From: Halodurantibacterium flavum
GTDB lineage: Bacteria > Pseudomonadota > Alphaproteobacteria > Rhodobacterales > Rhodobacteraceae
Direction: 5' to 3'
Length of the DNA stretch: 64,000 nucleotides
NCBI RefSeq assembly: GCF_042681825.1
Contig: NZ_JBHUGH010000001.1
Coordinates: 310,001-374,000 of the forward strand
A program made the position numbers and the translations under genes. Under the pieces are notes generated by a model, which worked only from the letters and a program-made list of their open reading frames with translations, did no database searches and was not told where the DNA came from. Below, piece after piece: positions 25,171 through 33,462 of the stretch (its first letter is position 1; every line of letters starts with the position of its first letter).

Positions 25171-26952
25171 ATGACCGATGCGAGTTTTGCCAAGGGCGCC
25201 CCCGCGCCGCTTTCGGGCCAGCCCTTTTCAGGACGGCGCCGCAAAGGTCTGCGGATCACGGCCGAGGACGGGCTGGGCCTTGCGGTGATCCTGGCCCTGG
25301 GCCTTCTGGTGCTGGCGCCGATGGGGGCGGTGCTGGTGCAGGCGGTGGCGCCCGGGGCCTTTACCGGGCAATTGCGCGGCTTTGGGCTTTGGGGACTGCT
25401 GGAGATCCTCGAACGGCCGCTCTGGCGTCGCGCGCTCTGGAACTCGCTTTTTCTTGCGACGGTGGCGGCGGTTCTTGGCGGGCTGATGGGGGCGGGGCTG
25501 GCCATCCTGCGCCATAACGGGCGGCTGGCCCTTGGGCCCGCGCTGGACGTCGCGGCCTGGGCGATCATCATCCTGCCATCCTTCATCCTGGCGCAGGGCT
25601 GGATCCTGTTCGCAAGCCGGGGCGGGCTGGCGAACCAGTGGTTCGGCCTCGGCTTTGTGCCGGATCTGGTGTTCAACCCCTGGGGGCTCGCGGTGGTGAT
25701 GGCGCTCAAGTCCTTTCCCTTTGCCTATCTCACGACCTCGGCGGCGCTGCAGTGGCGGATGGAGGACTTCATCCATGCCGCGCGGCTGAACGGGGCGGGG
25801 CCGCTGCGGGTGCTCTGGTCCGTGCGGCTGCCGATGGTGCTGCCCGCCGTGCTGTCGGGGGCGGTCCTGATCTTCATCGACGTGCTGGGCGATTTCGGCC
25901 TGCCCGCGGCGCTGGCGACGACCTACCGCTTTCCCACGCTGACCTATGCGATCTATGTGGCGATCAACCAGTCGCCGATCCGGTTCGATCTGGCGGGGGT
26001 CATGGCCTTTTACGTCACCGCCATCATGCTGGTCGCGGTGGTGGCCTATTTCCGCGTGCTGCGCAGCCGACGCTATGACTTTCTGGGGGCCAAGGCGCGG
26101 ATGGGCGGGACGGGGCCGGTGAACCGCGCACTGCTGCCGAACGTGCTGGCGCTGGCCGCGCTGACGCTGGCGCTGGTCATCCCCATCGGGTCGAGCGTCA
26201 TCGTCTCGTTCACCGACCGCATCGCGCTGGGGATCGGCACGGACAACCTGACGCTGCGCCATTACGCCTATGTGCTGGAAACCGGCGGGGCGTTCCTGCG
26301 GGCGCTGCAATCGTCCATGTGGATCGCGGCGCAGGCGGCGGTGGGGGCGGGGATCATCGCGGCGGCGGCGGCCTATGTCGTCACCTTTTCGGGCTTTCGC
26401 CTCAACCGGCTGATCGACCTGACCTGCACGCTGAGCTTGGCCGTGCCCGGCGTGGTGCTGGGGATCGGCTATATCTTCATCTGGAACGCGCCGCTGGTCG
26501 ACCGGGCGGGGCTGTCGCTTTACGGCCATCCGTTCATCCTTGTGCTGGCGGGGATCGCGGGCGCGGTGCCGATCGCGGTGCGGGTGCTCTTGGGCGCGAT
26601 GGCGCAGGTGCCGGCGACCATGCTGCAGGCGGCGGCGCTGCAGGGCGCGGGGCTTGCGCGGCGCATCCTGACGGTGGTGGTGCCGCTCGTTGCGGCGGCG
26701 CTCGTCTCGGCCACGCTGACGGCCTTCGGGTCGGCCATGTTCGACCTTGCGATCACCTCGATCCTGCGGCCGCCACGCCTCGATGTGCTGCCCGTCTATG
26801 TAAACCGCGCCTTCGAGCAGGGTCAGTTCGGTGCGGCGACGGCCGCGACCCTGCTGGCGGGCGGGCTGACGGTTCTGATCATCGCCGCGATCAGCGCGGC
26901 CTCGCGCCGGCTGCTGCGCCGGCTTATTCCGACCGATGCCGGGAAAGGGTGA
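25171..26952 (+). CDS. ABC transporter permease, fused two-domain (FbpB/PhnU-like)
   Basis: A 593-residue permease made of two repeated permease halves of about 280 residues each. Each half has a loop contacting the ATPase: DFIHAARLNGAGPLRVLWSV in the first and MLQAAALQGAGLARRILTVV in the second. Such fused permeases belong to ferric-iron, thiamine and 2-aminoethylphosphonate importers. AAAGGTG precedes the ATG. It pairs with the binding protein upstream and the ATPase 3 bp downstream. Confidence 0.94.
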   Translation: MTDASFAKGAPAPLSGQPFSGRRRKGLRITAEDGLGLAVILALGLLVLAPMGAVLVQAVAPGAFTGQLRGFGLWGLLEILERPLWRRALWNSLFLATVAAVLGGLMGAGLAILRHNGRLALGPALDVAAWAIIILPSFILAQGWILFASRGGLANQWFGLGFVPDLVFNPWGLAVVMALKSFPFAYLTTSAALQWRMEDFIHAARLNGAGPLRVLWSVRLPMVLPAVLSGAVLIFIDVLGDFGLPAALATTYRFPTLTYAIYVAINQSPIRFDLAGVMAFYVTAIMLVAVVAYFRVLRSRRYDFLGAKARMGGTGPVNRALLPNVLALAALTLALVIPIGSSVIVSFTDRIALGIGTDNLTLRHYAYVLETGGAFLRALQSSMWIAAQAAVGAGIIAAAAAYVVTFSGFRLNRLIDLTCTLSLAVPGVVLGIGYIFIWNAPLVDRAGLSLYGHPFILVLAGIAGAVPIAVRVLLGAMAQVPATMLQAAALQGAGLARRILTVVVPLVAAALVSATLTAFGSAMFDLAITSILRPPRLDVLPVYVNRAFEQGQFGAATAATLLAGGLTVLIIAAISAASRRLLRRLIPTDAGKG

Positions 26953-26955
26953 AGC

Positions 26956-28029
26956 ATGCTGACGATCGAGGGGCTGACACGCAATTTCGCCGGGCAGAGG
27001 GTGCTGAACGCGGTCTCGATGCAGGTGCCGCAGGGGCAGGTGGCCTGCATCGTCGGCCCCTCGGGCTGCGGCAAGTCCACGCTGTTGCGGCTGGTTGCGG
27101 GGCTCGACGTGCCCGATGCCGGGCGGATCGCGCTGGACGAGACCGAACTGTCGGGCCCCGGCTGGGCGCTGGAGGCGCGCAAGCGCAGGCTCAACATGGT
27201 GTTTCAGGACTATGCGCTCTGGCCGCACATGCGGGTGGCGCAGATCGTGGGCTATGGGCTGCGGCACCTCAACCGCCACGACCGCGACCGGCGGGTGGCA
27301 GCGCTGCTCGACCAGATGCAGATCGCGCGGCTGGCGGACCGGCTGCCGTCGCAGATATCAGGCGGGCAGCAACAGCGGGTGGCGATTGCCCGCGCGCTGG
27401 CCACCGACCCGGACCTTCTGCTGCTGGACGAGCCGCTGTCAAACCTCGATGTGCAGTTGCGGCTGGATATGCGGATGGAATTTGCCGAGCTTTTCGCCCG
27501 CGTCGGCAAGACGGTGCTTTACGTCACCCATGACCCGCTCGAGGCGTGTTCCTTTGCCGATACGCTGGTGGTGATGCGGGCGGGCGGGATCGAGGAAAGC
27601 GGCACGCCAGAGGCGCTGTTCGCGCGGCCCCGGTCGGAATGGATCGCGACGCTGGCCGGGTTCGACACGCGGATGCCGGCCGAGGTTCTGCCCGGCGCGC
27701 CCGAGGGCGAGCTTGCGCTGGGGGTGGCGGGGCAGGTGCTGCATCTGCCCGAGACCGCGCTGACGGGCGGGCGCGGGGCACCGGGGCAGGGGGTGACGCT
27801 GATGCTGCATCCGGGTGCGGTCGCGCTGGGGCCGCCCCGTCTGCCGGGACAGGCGCGGCTCTCGGGGCGGGTGCGGCGCTGCCTGTTCGAGGGGCGGCAC
27901 TGGCGCGTCACGCTGAGCCTCGGGGCGACCGAACTGGCGCTGATCGCGCCCGAACGGCTGGCCGAGGGCTCCGCCGCCGAGATCCATTTCGACGGCAGCG
28001 CCGCCGTCGCCTTTCCGCAGAACGCCTGA
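26956..28029 (+). CDS. ABC transporter ATP-binding protein (FbpC/PhnT-like)
   Basis: A 357-residue ATPase with Walker A GPSGCGKST, signature ISGGQQQRVAIARALA, Walker B LLLLDEPLSNLD, switch histidine YVTHDPLEACSFAD, and a C-terminal TOBE-like region of about 120 residues. It begins 3 bp after the permease stop and completes the importer. Confidence 0.94.
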   Translation: MLTIEGLTRNFAGQRVLNAVSMQVPQGQVACIVGPSGCGKSTLLRLVAGLDVPDAGRIALDETELSGPGWALEARKRRLNMVFQDYALWPHMRVAQIVGYGLRHLNRHDRDRRVAALLDQMQIARLADRLPSQISGGQQQRVAIARALATDPDLLLLDEPLSNLDVQLRLDMRMEFAELFARVGKTVLYVTHDPLEACSFADTLVVMRAGGIEESGTPEALFARPRSEWIATLAGFDTRMPAEVLPGAPEGELALGVAGQVLHLPETALTGGRGAPGQGVTLMLHPGAVALGPPRLPGQARLSGRVRRCLFEGRHWRVTLSLGATELALIAPERLAEGSAAEIHFDGSAAVAFPQNA

Positions 28030-28076
28030 CAGAACGCCCCGCCCCTGACGCCTTTACACAAGACCCCCGAGGACCG

Positions 28077-28907
28077 ATGAACCAGATGACCGACCCAGCC
28101 CTTGCTGCCTTCCGCCCGCTTCATTTCGACGGGCTGCAGGACCCGCCTGGCGCGGTGCCCGTGCCGGTCGCCGGCGCGCTCTGTGCCCGGGGTCTGCTGC
28201 GCGAGGCGGGCCTGCGGCTGGAGCTTGCCCCCGGTGACCCCACCGCCCGGCTGGAGGAGATCCGCGACGATCTGTACAGCCATGGGCTGATCGAGCCGCC
28301 CCGGGCAGAGGTCATGCCGGTGACGCGCGGCCCCGAGGGGGCGGAACTGGCCAGGATCGACCGCAGCGCGCTGCGGATCATGGGGTTCTGGGCGCAGAAG
28401 GTGCATATCAACGGGCTGACCCTGGCCGAAGGGGGGCCGATGGTGTGGCTCTCGCTCCGGTCCCATGAGGCGGCGGCAAATCCCGGGCGCTGGGACACGC
28501 TGGTCGCGGGCGGCCGCGCGGCGGGCCAGAGCGTCATCGACTGCGCGCTGCAGGAGGGCTGGCAGGAGGCAGGGCTGCGCCCCGAAGAGATGCGGGGCCT
28601 GCGCGCGGCCGGACGGATGAGCGTGCAATATGTCTCGGCCCGCGGCTTTCATCAGGAGCTGCTGCTGATCCACCATCTCGACCTGCCGCCGGGGTTCCAG
28701 CCCCAGTGCCATGACGGCGAGATCGAGCAGAGCGAGGCGGTGCCGCTTGGCTTCCTGCGCGCGATGCTGGCCGATCCGGGGCATTTCAAGTTCAGTTCCT
28801 GGCTGGTGCTGCAGGATCTGGTGGCACGGCTCGACCCCGACGATCCGGATACCGACGCGCTTGGGCCCCGGGTCTTTGGTTCGCCGGGTGTGGGCGCCGA
28901 AGCTTGA
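28077..28907 (+). CDS. DUF4743/Nudix hydrolase
   Basis: A 276-residue protein with an N-terminal DUF4743 region (FRPLHFDGLQ...) and a C-terminal Nudix fold. The Nudix box reads GGRAAGQSVIDCALQEGWQE then AGL: it keeps the box spacing but has Gln where the general consensus has Arg and Glu. Some divergence is normal in this family (GGQPxGxS...). Eukaryotic relatives hydrolyse damaged thiamin diphosphate. The start at 28077 or the ATG at 28086 are both possible. It follows the ABC ATPase by 47 bp and may be cotranscribed. Confidence 0.85.
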   Translation: MNQMTDPALAAFRPLHFDGLQDPPGAVPVPVAGALCARGLLREAGLRLELAPGDPTARLEEIRDDLYSHGLIEPPRAEVMPVTRGPEGAELARIDRSALRIMGFWAQKVHINGLTLAEGGPMVWLSLRSHEAAANPGRWDTLVAGGRAAGQSVIDCALQEGWQEAGLRPEEMRGLRAAGRMSVQYVSARGFHQELLLIHHLDLPPGFQPQCHDGEIEQSEAVPLGFLRAMLADPGHFKFSSWLVLQDLVARLDPDDPDTDALGPRVFGSPGVGAEA

Positions 28908-28957
28908 ATTGCCGCGATGCGGCGGCTAGCATCCGCACAACCCACGGCAGGTAAGCG

Positions 28958-29917
28958 ATGCGCGCCCACGAACTCACGGTTTTCTTCGTCGTTCAGAAAG
29001 GCGCGCTGAGCCTTCGGGCGCGGTTCCTTGCGCTGTCGCTGCGGCGCTTCATGTCGCCCTACCTGCATCTGCGGGCCGCAATCCCCGAAGATACGCCGCC
29101 CCCCGATGACGAAACGCTTGATCTTCTTGCCGCGCTGGGGGTCCAGTTCGAGGTGTTCGAGCCCGACCTGATGAAGCGCCACGCCTATCCGATCGGCAAC
29201 AAGATCGACGCGGCGACGCTGCCGTTCCGGACGCGCTATGCGCTGTTTCTGGACAGCGACATGCTGATGATGCGCAATTTCGCGACCTGGAAGCTGGGCG
29301 AGCCGCAGCTTTCGGCCCGGCCCATCTTTGGCGCGCAGGCCTTTGCGGGGAAGGGGGCGCGCGCCATCGAGGCCTTTGCGACCGAACGTCTGGGGATCGA
29401 CCCGGCGGAATATGCCGCGCGCGAGCCGCAGTTCAGCAGTCGGGCCGAGACTTTTTTCGCGGTCTGCAATTCCGGCGCTGTCCTGTTCGACACCGAGACC
29501 GATTTTGCGACCCGCTGGCGGGATGTTGCGGATCAGGTCCTCTCGTCGGACCTGCCCAAGGGGCTGCGCCATCCCTATGCCGATCAGGCGGCGCTGGCGC
29601 TGGTGATGGCGGAGGGGCGGCACAGCTTTCAGTGGCTTCCGCGCTTTTTCAACAGCTCGGTATCGAGCGACCGCACGCCGATCCTGATGCATTACTTCCG
29701 CTTTCCTTCGGCGCTCGCCCGCCCGGATTCCCATGCCATCGTGCTGGAGCTTCAGGAGGAGGCGGCGCGCAAGGGGTTCAACGCGCTGGGGGAACTGACG
29801 GTGAAGGATCTGGCCTATTTCAGGCGTCCGCCGAAATTGCCCGATAATGTGGATCCGGTTTTTGCCATGGCGGGCCAGGGCGAAAGCTCTGACGACGAGG
29901 GTTCGGACGACGCGTAG
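28958..29917 (+). CDS. Glycosyltransferase-like protein
   Basis: A 319-residue soluble protein with the DxD-type signature FLDSDMLMM, typical of GT-A nucleotide-sugar transferases, preceded by IGNKIDAATLPFRTRYALFL and followed by CNSGAVLFDTETDF and HPYADQAAL, which resemble GT8-like enzymes. CAGGTAAGCG precedes the ATG. The tail is acidic (ESSDDEGSDDA). Donor and acceptor cannot be predicted. It stands between the transporter block and the arsenic genes with no clear functional link. Confidence 0.8.
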   Translation: MRAHELTVFFVVQKGALSLRARFLALSLRRFMSPYLHLRAAIPEDTPPPDDETLDLLAALGVQFEVFEPDLMKRHAYPIGNKIDAATLPFRTRYALFLDSDMLMMRNFATWKLGEPQLSARPIFGAQAFAGKGARAIEAFATERLGIDPAEYAAREPQFSSRAETFFAVCNSGAVLFDTETDFATRWRDVADQVLSSDLPKGLRHPYADQAALALVMAEGRHSFQWLPRFFNSSVSSDRTPILMHYFRFPSALARPDSHAIVLELQEEAARKGFNALGELTVKDLAYFRRPPKLPDNVDPVFAMAGQGESSDDEGSDDA

Positions 29918-29975
29918 CCGACGCGTAGCCTCTGGGCCGCATCGGGCTGACACAAAAGGTTCACTTGCCCGGCGC

Positions 29976-30005
29976 TATATTTCCTGTATTCCTGAATTAT
30001 GGAAA
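29976..30005 (+). promoter_or_regulatory. Candidate -10 box and ArsR operator overlapping arsRC start
   Basis: TATATT (29976-29981) resembles a -10 element. Overlapping it, 12-bp arms 29980-29991 and 29994-30005 form an imperfect inverted repeat (9 of 12 matches, TTTCC...GGAAA ends) that spans the start codon. This geometry fits autorepression by ArsR and implies a very short leader. Confidence 0.5.
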
Positions 30006-30835
30006 CAGAAGCCGCCTCACGTCTTTTCACTGCCCTTGGTCATCCGGGCCGCCTTTCGGTCTTCCGGCTGTTGATGCGTCACGCGCCGCAGCCGGTCCGC
30101 CCGACCGAGATTGCGGCCAGCCTCTCGCTGCGCCCGAACACGCTGTCGCATTATCTTTCGGATCTGGAAGCCGCGGGGCTGATCGGTTCGGAGCGGGAGG
30201 GACGCTCGATCCACTATTCCGTCGCACTCGATCGCGCGTCGGACCTGATCGGGTATCTGGCCAATGACTGTTGCCGGGGGCGGCCCGATCTCTGCCAGCC
30301 GCATCTTCAGCCCAAGGGCCCAGTCATGACCGACACAAGCACAGAAACCTGGAATGTCCTTTTCATCTGCTCGGGCAACTCCGCCCGGTCGATCTTTGCC
30401 GAGGCGATCCTGAACGAGCGCGGCGCGGGCCGGTTCCGCGCCTATTCGGCAGGGACGCGGCCGGGCAGCAGCCTCAACCCCTTCGCGGTCGAGGTGCTGC
30501 GGCGCAACGGGCTCGACATCTCGGGGCTCAGGTCCAAGCATGTCTCGGAATTCGAGGGGCCGGACGCACCGCGGATGGATTTCGTCTTTACCGTCTGCGA
30601 CGCCGCCGCCGATGAGGAATGTGCCCCTTGGCCGGGCCAGCCGATGACCGCCCATTGGGGCCTGCCCGACCCGGTCAAGGCCACGGGAACGGATGCGGAA
30701 AAGGGCCTTGCCTTTGCGCGGACCTTCGAGGCGCTCAACCGCCGGATCGGCGCCTTCACCGCGCTTTCGGCCGAGGCGCTGGACCGCCAGTCGCTTCAGC
30801 GGCGGCTGGACGATATCGGCCGCAGTCAGGACTGA
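29999..30835 (+). CDS. ArsR-ArsC fusion: arsenic-sensing repressor plus arsenate reductase
   Basis: A 278-residue fusion. Residues 1-100 are an ArsR/SmtB winged helix (LFTALGHPGRLSVFRLLMRH, then LSLRPNTLSHYLSDLEAAGL). Cysteines 91, 92 and 99 (NDCCRGRPDLCQ) resemble the CC-x(5-6)-C As(III) site of AfArsR-type sensors. From residue 110 follows a low-molecular-weight phosphatase-type ArsC with the P-loop FICSGNSARS (catalytic Cys124) and the general-acid region GLPDPVKATG. It should sense arsenite and reduce arsenate. Such fusions are known in Rhodobacterales. It leads the arsenic operon. Confidence 0.95.
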   Translation: METEAASRLFTALGHPGRLSVFRLLMRHAPQPVRPTEIAASLSLRPNTLSHYLSDLEAAGLIGSEREGRSIHYSVALDRASDLIGYLANDCCRGRPDLCQPHLQPKGPVMTDTSTETWNVLFICSGNSARSIFAEAILNERGAGRFRAYSAGTRPGSSLNPFAVEVLRRNGLDISGLRSKHVSEFEGPDAPRMDFVFTVCDAAADEECAPWPGQPMTAHWGLPDPVKATGTDAEKGLAFARTFEALNRRIGAFTALSAEALDRQSLQRRLDDIGRSQD

Positions 30836-30885
30836 CATGCCCGGCTGACGGTTCCGACTGACATTGGCAGACGAAAGGACGAAAG

Positions 30886-31899
30886 ATGCCGCGCATTGCA
30901 CTCAACGGTCTTGGCCGGATGGGAAAGCTGGTCCTGCGGGACCTGATCGAGACCGGGGCGGGGGGTGAGATCGTCCTGCTGAACGACAGCGAAGGCGATC
31001 CGGCGCAGCACGCGCTGCTGCTGGAATTCGACTCTGTCCACGGGCGCTGGCCGGCGCGGTTCGACCATGACCCCGAGGGGCTGACCATCAACGGCCACCG
31101 GATGCGCCTGACGCGCGAACGCGACATCGCCGCGCTGCCGCTGCGCGAGATGGGCGTCGATCTGGTGATCGACTGCACCGGCGCCCACAAGACGGCGGCG
31201 AAACTTGCCCCCTACCGGCAGGAAGGCGTGCAGAAGATCGTGGTTTCCGCCCCCGTGAAGGACGGCGACGCGCTGAACCTCGTCTTCGGGATCAACCACG
31301 ACCTTTACGAGCCCGCGCGCCACGATCTGGTGACGGCGGCGAGTTGCACGACGAACTGCCTTGCGCCGGTGGTGCGGGTGATCCACGACGCGCTTGGCAT
31401 CCGTCACGGCTCGATCACCACGATCCATGACGTGACGAACACCCAGACGATCGTCGACCGCCCGGCCAAGGACATGCGGCGCGCGCGGTCGGCGCTGATG
31501 AACCTGATCCCCACGACGACCGGGTCGGCCAGCGCCATCGCGCTGATCTATCCCGAACTCAAGGGCCGGCTGAACGGCCATGCGGTGCGGGTGCCGCTGC
31601 TCAATGCCTCGATCACCGATTGCGTGTTCGAGGTCGAGCGCGAAACCACGGTTCAGGAGGTCAATGCGCTCTTCCGGGCGGCGGCCGAGGGGCCGCTGGC
31701 GGGTATTCTCGGCTATGAGACGCGGCCGCTGGTATCGTCGGATTTCGTGAACGATCCGCGTTCGGCCATCGTTGATGCGGGCTCGACGCTGGTCGTCAAC
31801 GGCACGCAGGTCAAGGTCTATGCCTGGTATGACAATGAATGGGCCTATGCCTGCCGGGTCGGCGACATCGCCCGCATGGTCGCGGGGCAGATGGCATGA
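30886..31899 (+). CDS. ArsJ-associated glyceraldehyde-3-phosphate dehydrogenase
   Basis: A 337-residue GAPDH with NAD-binding ALNGLGRMGK at the N-terminus, catalytic Cys154 in AASCTTNCLAP and His181 in TTIHDVTNTQ. In ars operons next to arsJ, this enzyme makes the unstable 1-arseno-3-phosphoglycerate from arsenate and glyceraldehyde-3-phosphate, which ArsJ exports. AAAGGACGAAAG precedes the ATG, and the stop overlaps the arsJ start by 4 bp, so the two are coupled. This is an arsenic-detoxification copy and not necessarily the glycolytic one. Confidence 0.94.
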   Translation: MPRIALNGLGRMGKLVLRDLIETGAGGEIVLLNDSEGDPAQHALLLEFDSVHGRWPARFDHDPEGLTINGHRMRLTRERDIAALPLREMGVDLVIDCTGAHKTAAKLAPYRQEGVQKIVVSAPVKDGDALNLVFGINHDLYEPARHDLVTAASCTTNCLAPVVRVIHDALGIRHGSITTIHDVTNTQTIVDRPAKDMRRARSALMNLIPTTTGSASAIALIYPELKGRLNGHAVRVPLLNASITDCVFEVERETTVQEVNALFRAAAEGPLAGILGYETRPLVSSDFVNDPRSAIVDAGSTLVVNGTQVKVYAWYDNEWAYACRVGDIARMVAGQMA

Positions 31900-33131
31900 C
31901 CGTGGCGGCACCCGCGAACCCGTTGCGCGCCTATGCGGCGGTGACGGCGGCCTATTGGGCCTTCATGCTGTCCGACGGCGCGCTGCGGATGCTGGTGCTC
32001 TTGCATTTCAACACGCTCGGCTTTGCGCCGCTGCAACTCGCATGGCTGTTCCTGCTTTATGAGGCTGCGGGGATCGTCACCAACCTGTCGGCCGGCTGGA
32101 TCGCGGCGCGGTTCGGGCTGGCCTCGACGCTTTATGCGGGGCTGATGCTGCAGATCGCGGCGCTGGCGGCGCTGGCGCAGCTTGATCCCGGCTGGGGGGT
32201 GGGCGCCTCGGTCGTCTTTGTGATGGCGGTGCAGGGTGCGAGCGGGGTCGCCAAGGATCTTGCCAAGATGTCATCGAAAAGCGCCGTCCGGCTTTTGGCG
32301 CCCTCGGGCGAGGGGGTGCTCTTTCGCTGGGTGGCGCTGCTGACCGGGTCGAAGAACGCGGTCAAGGGCGCGGGGTTCTTTCTGGGCGCGGCGCTTCTGG
32401 CGCTGGCGGGGTTCGGCGCGGCCGTCTGGGCGATGGCGGCGGTGCTGGCGGCGATCCTTGTCGCAGTCGCGCTGTTCCTGCCGCCGGGACTTCCGACCGG
32501 CAAGAAGGGCACGAAATTCACGCAGGTCTGGTCCCGCGACGCCCGCATCAACCGGCTGAGCCTGGCGCGGATGTTCCTGTTCGGCGCCCGCGATGTCTGG
32601 TTCGTGGTGGGCATCCCGGTCTATTTCCAGTCGGTCCTGTCGGACGGGACCCCGGACAGCCGGCGGGCGGCGTTCTTTCTGATCGGTGGGTTCATGGCCG
32701 CCTGGATCATCGCCTATGGCGCGGTGCAGGGCGCGGCCCCCCGCATCCTGCGGGGCGCGGGCGATCATACCGGCGCTGCGATCCGCTGGGCGGGATATCT
32801 GGTGCCGATCCCCTTTGCGCTGGCGGCGCTGGCGCTTGCCTCGGGCGGGCCGGCGATCTGGCTGACGCTCACGCTGGTCGCGGGACTGCTGCTCTTCGGC
32901 TTTGTCTTTGCCGTGAACAGTTCGGTCCATTCCTACCTGATCCTCGACTATTCAAGGGCGGAACGTGTGACGATGGACGTGGGTTTCTACTACATGGCCA
33001 ATGCGGCGGGGCGGCTGATCGGGACGCTTCTGTCCGGGCTCAGCTATCAGGCGGGGGGGCTTGCGCTCTGTCTTGCGACGGCGGGCGCGATGGCCGGGCT
33101 GAGCTGGTTTTCGATCCGGCGGCTGCGCTAG
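31896..33131 (+). CDS. arsJ: ArsJ organoarsenical efflux permease (MFS)
   Basis: A 411-residue major facilitator protein starting MTVAAPANPLRAYAAVTAAY, with about 12 helices and the conserved VQGASGVAKDLAKMSSKSAV segment recognised in ArsJ. It overlaps the GAPDH gene by ATGA. Together they give arsenate resistance by exporting 1-arseno-3-phosphoglycerate, which then breaks down outside the cell. No acr3 or arsB arsenite pump is present in this window. Confidence 0.93.
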   Translation: MTVAAPANPLRAYAAVTAAYWAFMLSDGALRMLVLLHFNTLGFAPLQLAWLFLLYEAAGIVTNLSAGWIAARFGLASTLYAGLMLQIAALAALAQLDPGWGVGASVVFVMAVQGASGVAKDLAKMSSKSAVRLLAPSGEGVLFRWVALLTGSKNAVKGAGFFLGAALLALAGFGAAVWAMAAVLAAILVAVALFLPPGLPTGKKGTKFTQVWSRDARINRLSLARMFLFGARDVWFVVGIPVYFQSVLSDGTPDSRRAAFFLIGGFMAAWIIAYGAVQGAAPRILRGAGDHTGAAIRWAGYLVPIPFALAALALASGGPAIWLTLTLVAGLLLFGFVFAVNSSVHSYLILDYSRAERVTMDVGFYYMANAAGRLIGTLLSGLSYQAGGLALCLATAGAMAGLSWFSIRRLR

Positions 33132-33462
33132 GCGGGGCCGGCGGATGACGGTTGCCACAAGACCGACATCCAAATCTGCGATGATCCTTTCCCGACCTTG
33201 GTGAATCGGCCCGGCATCTGTCGTGTACCGGTGTGCTTTCTGTTACCTTGAGCCTCGCAAAGAGCCTGGCAAAAAAATCGGCCTTGCCCTTGCCGCACAT
33301 ACAAGCTCCTGAAAAATATGGTCTAAAAGCGCTGTACGCCGGCAGCGCCTGCCGTGGCGTGTCATAATAGTTTTACATTCATGTCACATATGAGCCGCAA
33401 TCGCCGGATAGACAGCCCCCAGCCGTCACCCCGACGGTCGGCTTGATAGCTAGGAGCTTTAT
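33132..33462. other. 331-bp intergenic region carrying pst promoter
   Basis: No gene is seen. The second half is AT-richer and contains the Pho-box-like repeats at 33359-33391 and, just before pstS, the ribosome-binding site AGGAGC. I see no T-tract terminator after arsJ. Confidence 0.6.
33359..33391 (+). promoter_or_regulatory. Pho-box-like 11-bp repeats upstream of pstS
   Basis: Units GTGTCATAATA (33359-33369) and ATGTCACATAT (33381-33391) both fit the PhoB half-site (CTGTCATAAAT). They are 22 bp apart with a degenerate unit between them (GTTTTACATTC), i.e. a three-unit array in helical phase. PhoB encoded at 38899-39591 is the expected activator. Confidence 0.55.

Noticed and set aside
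25228..27279. Very long open frame on the minus strand opposite the ABC permease and ATPase
   Set aside because: It is rich in Arg, His, Gln and Pro, has no recognisable domain, and lies fully antisense to two well-supported genes. Such shadows are expected at this GC content.
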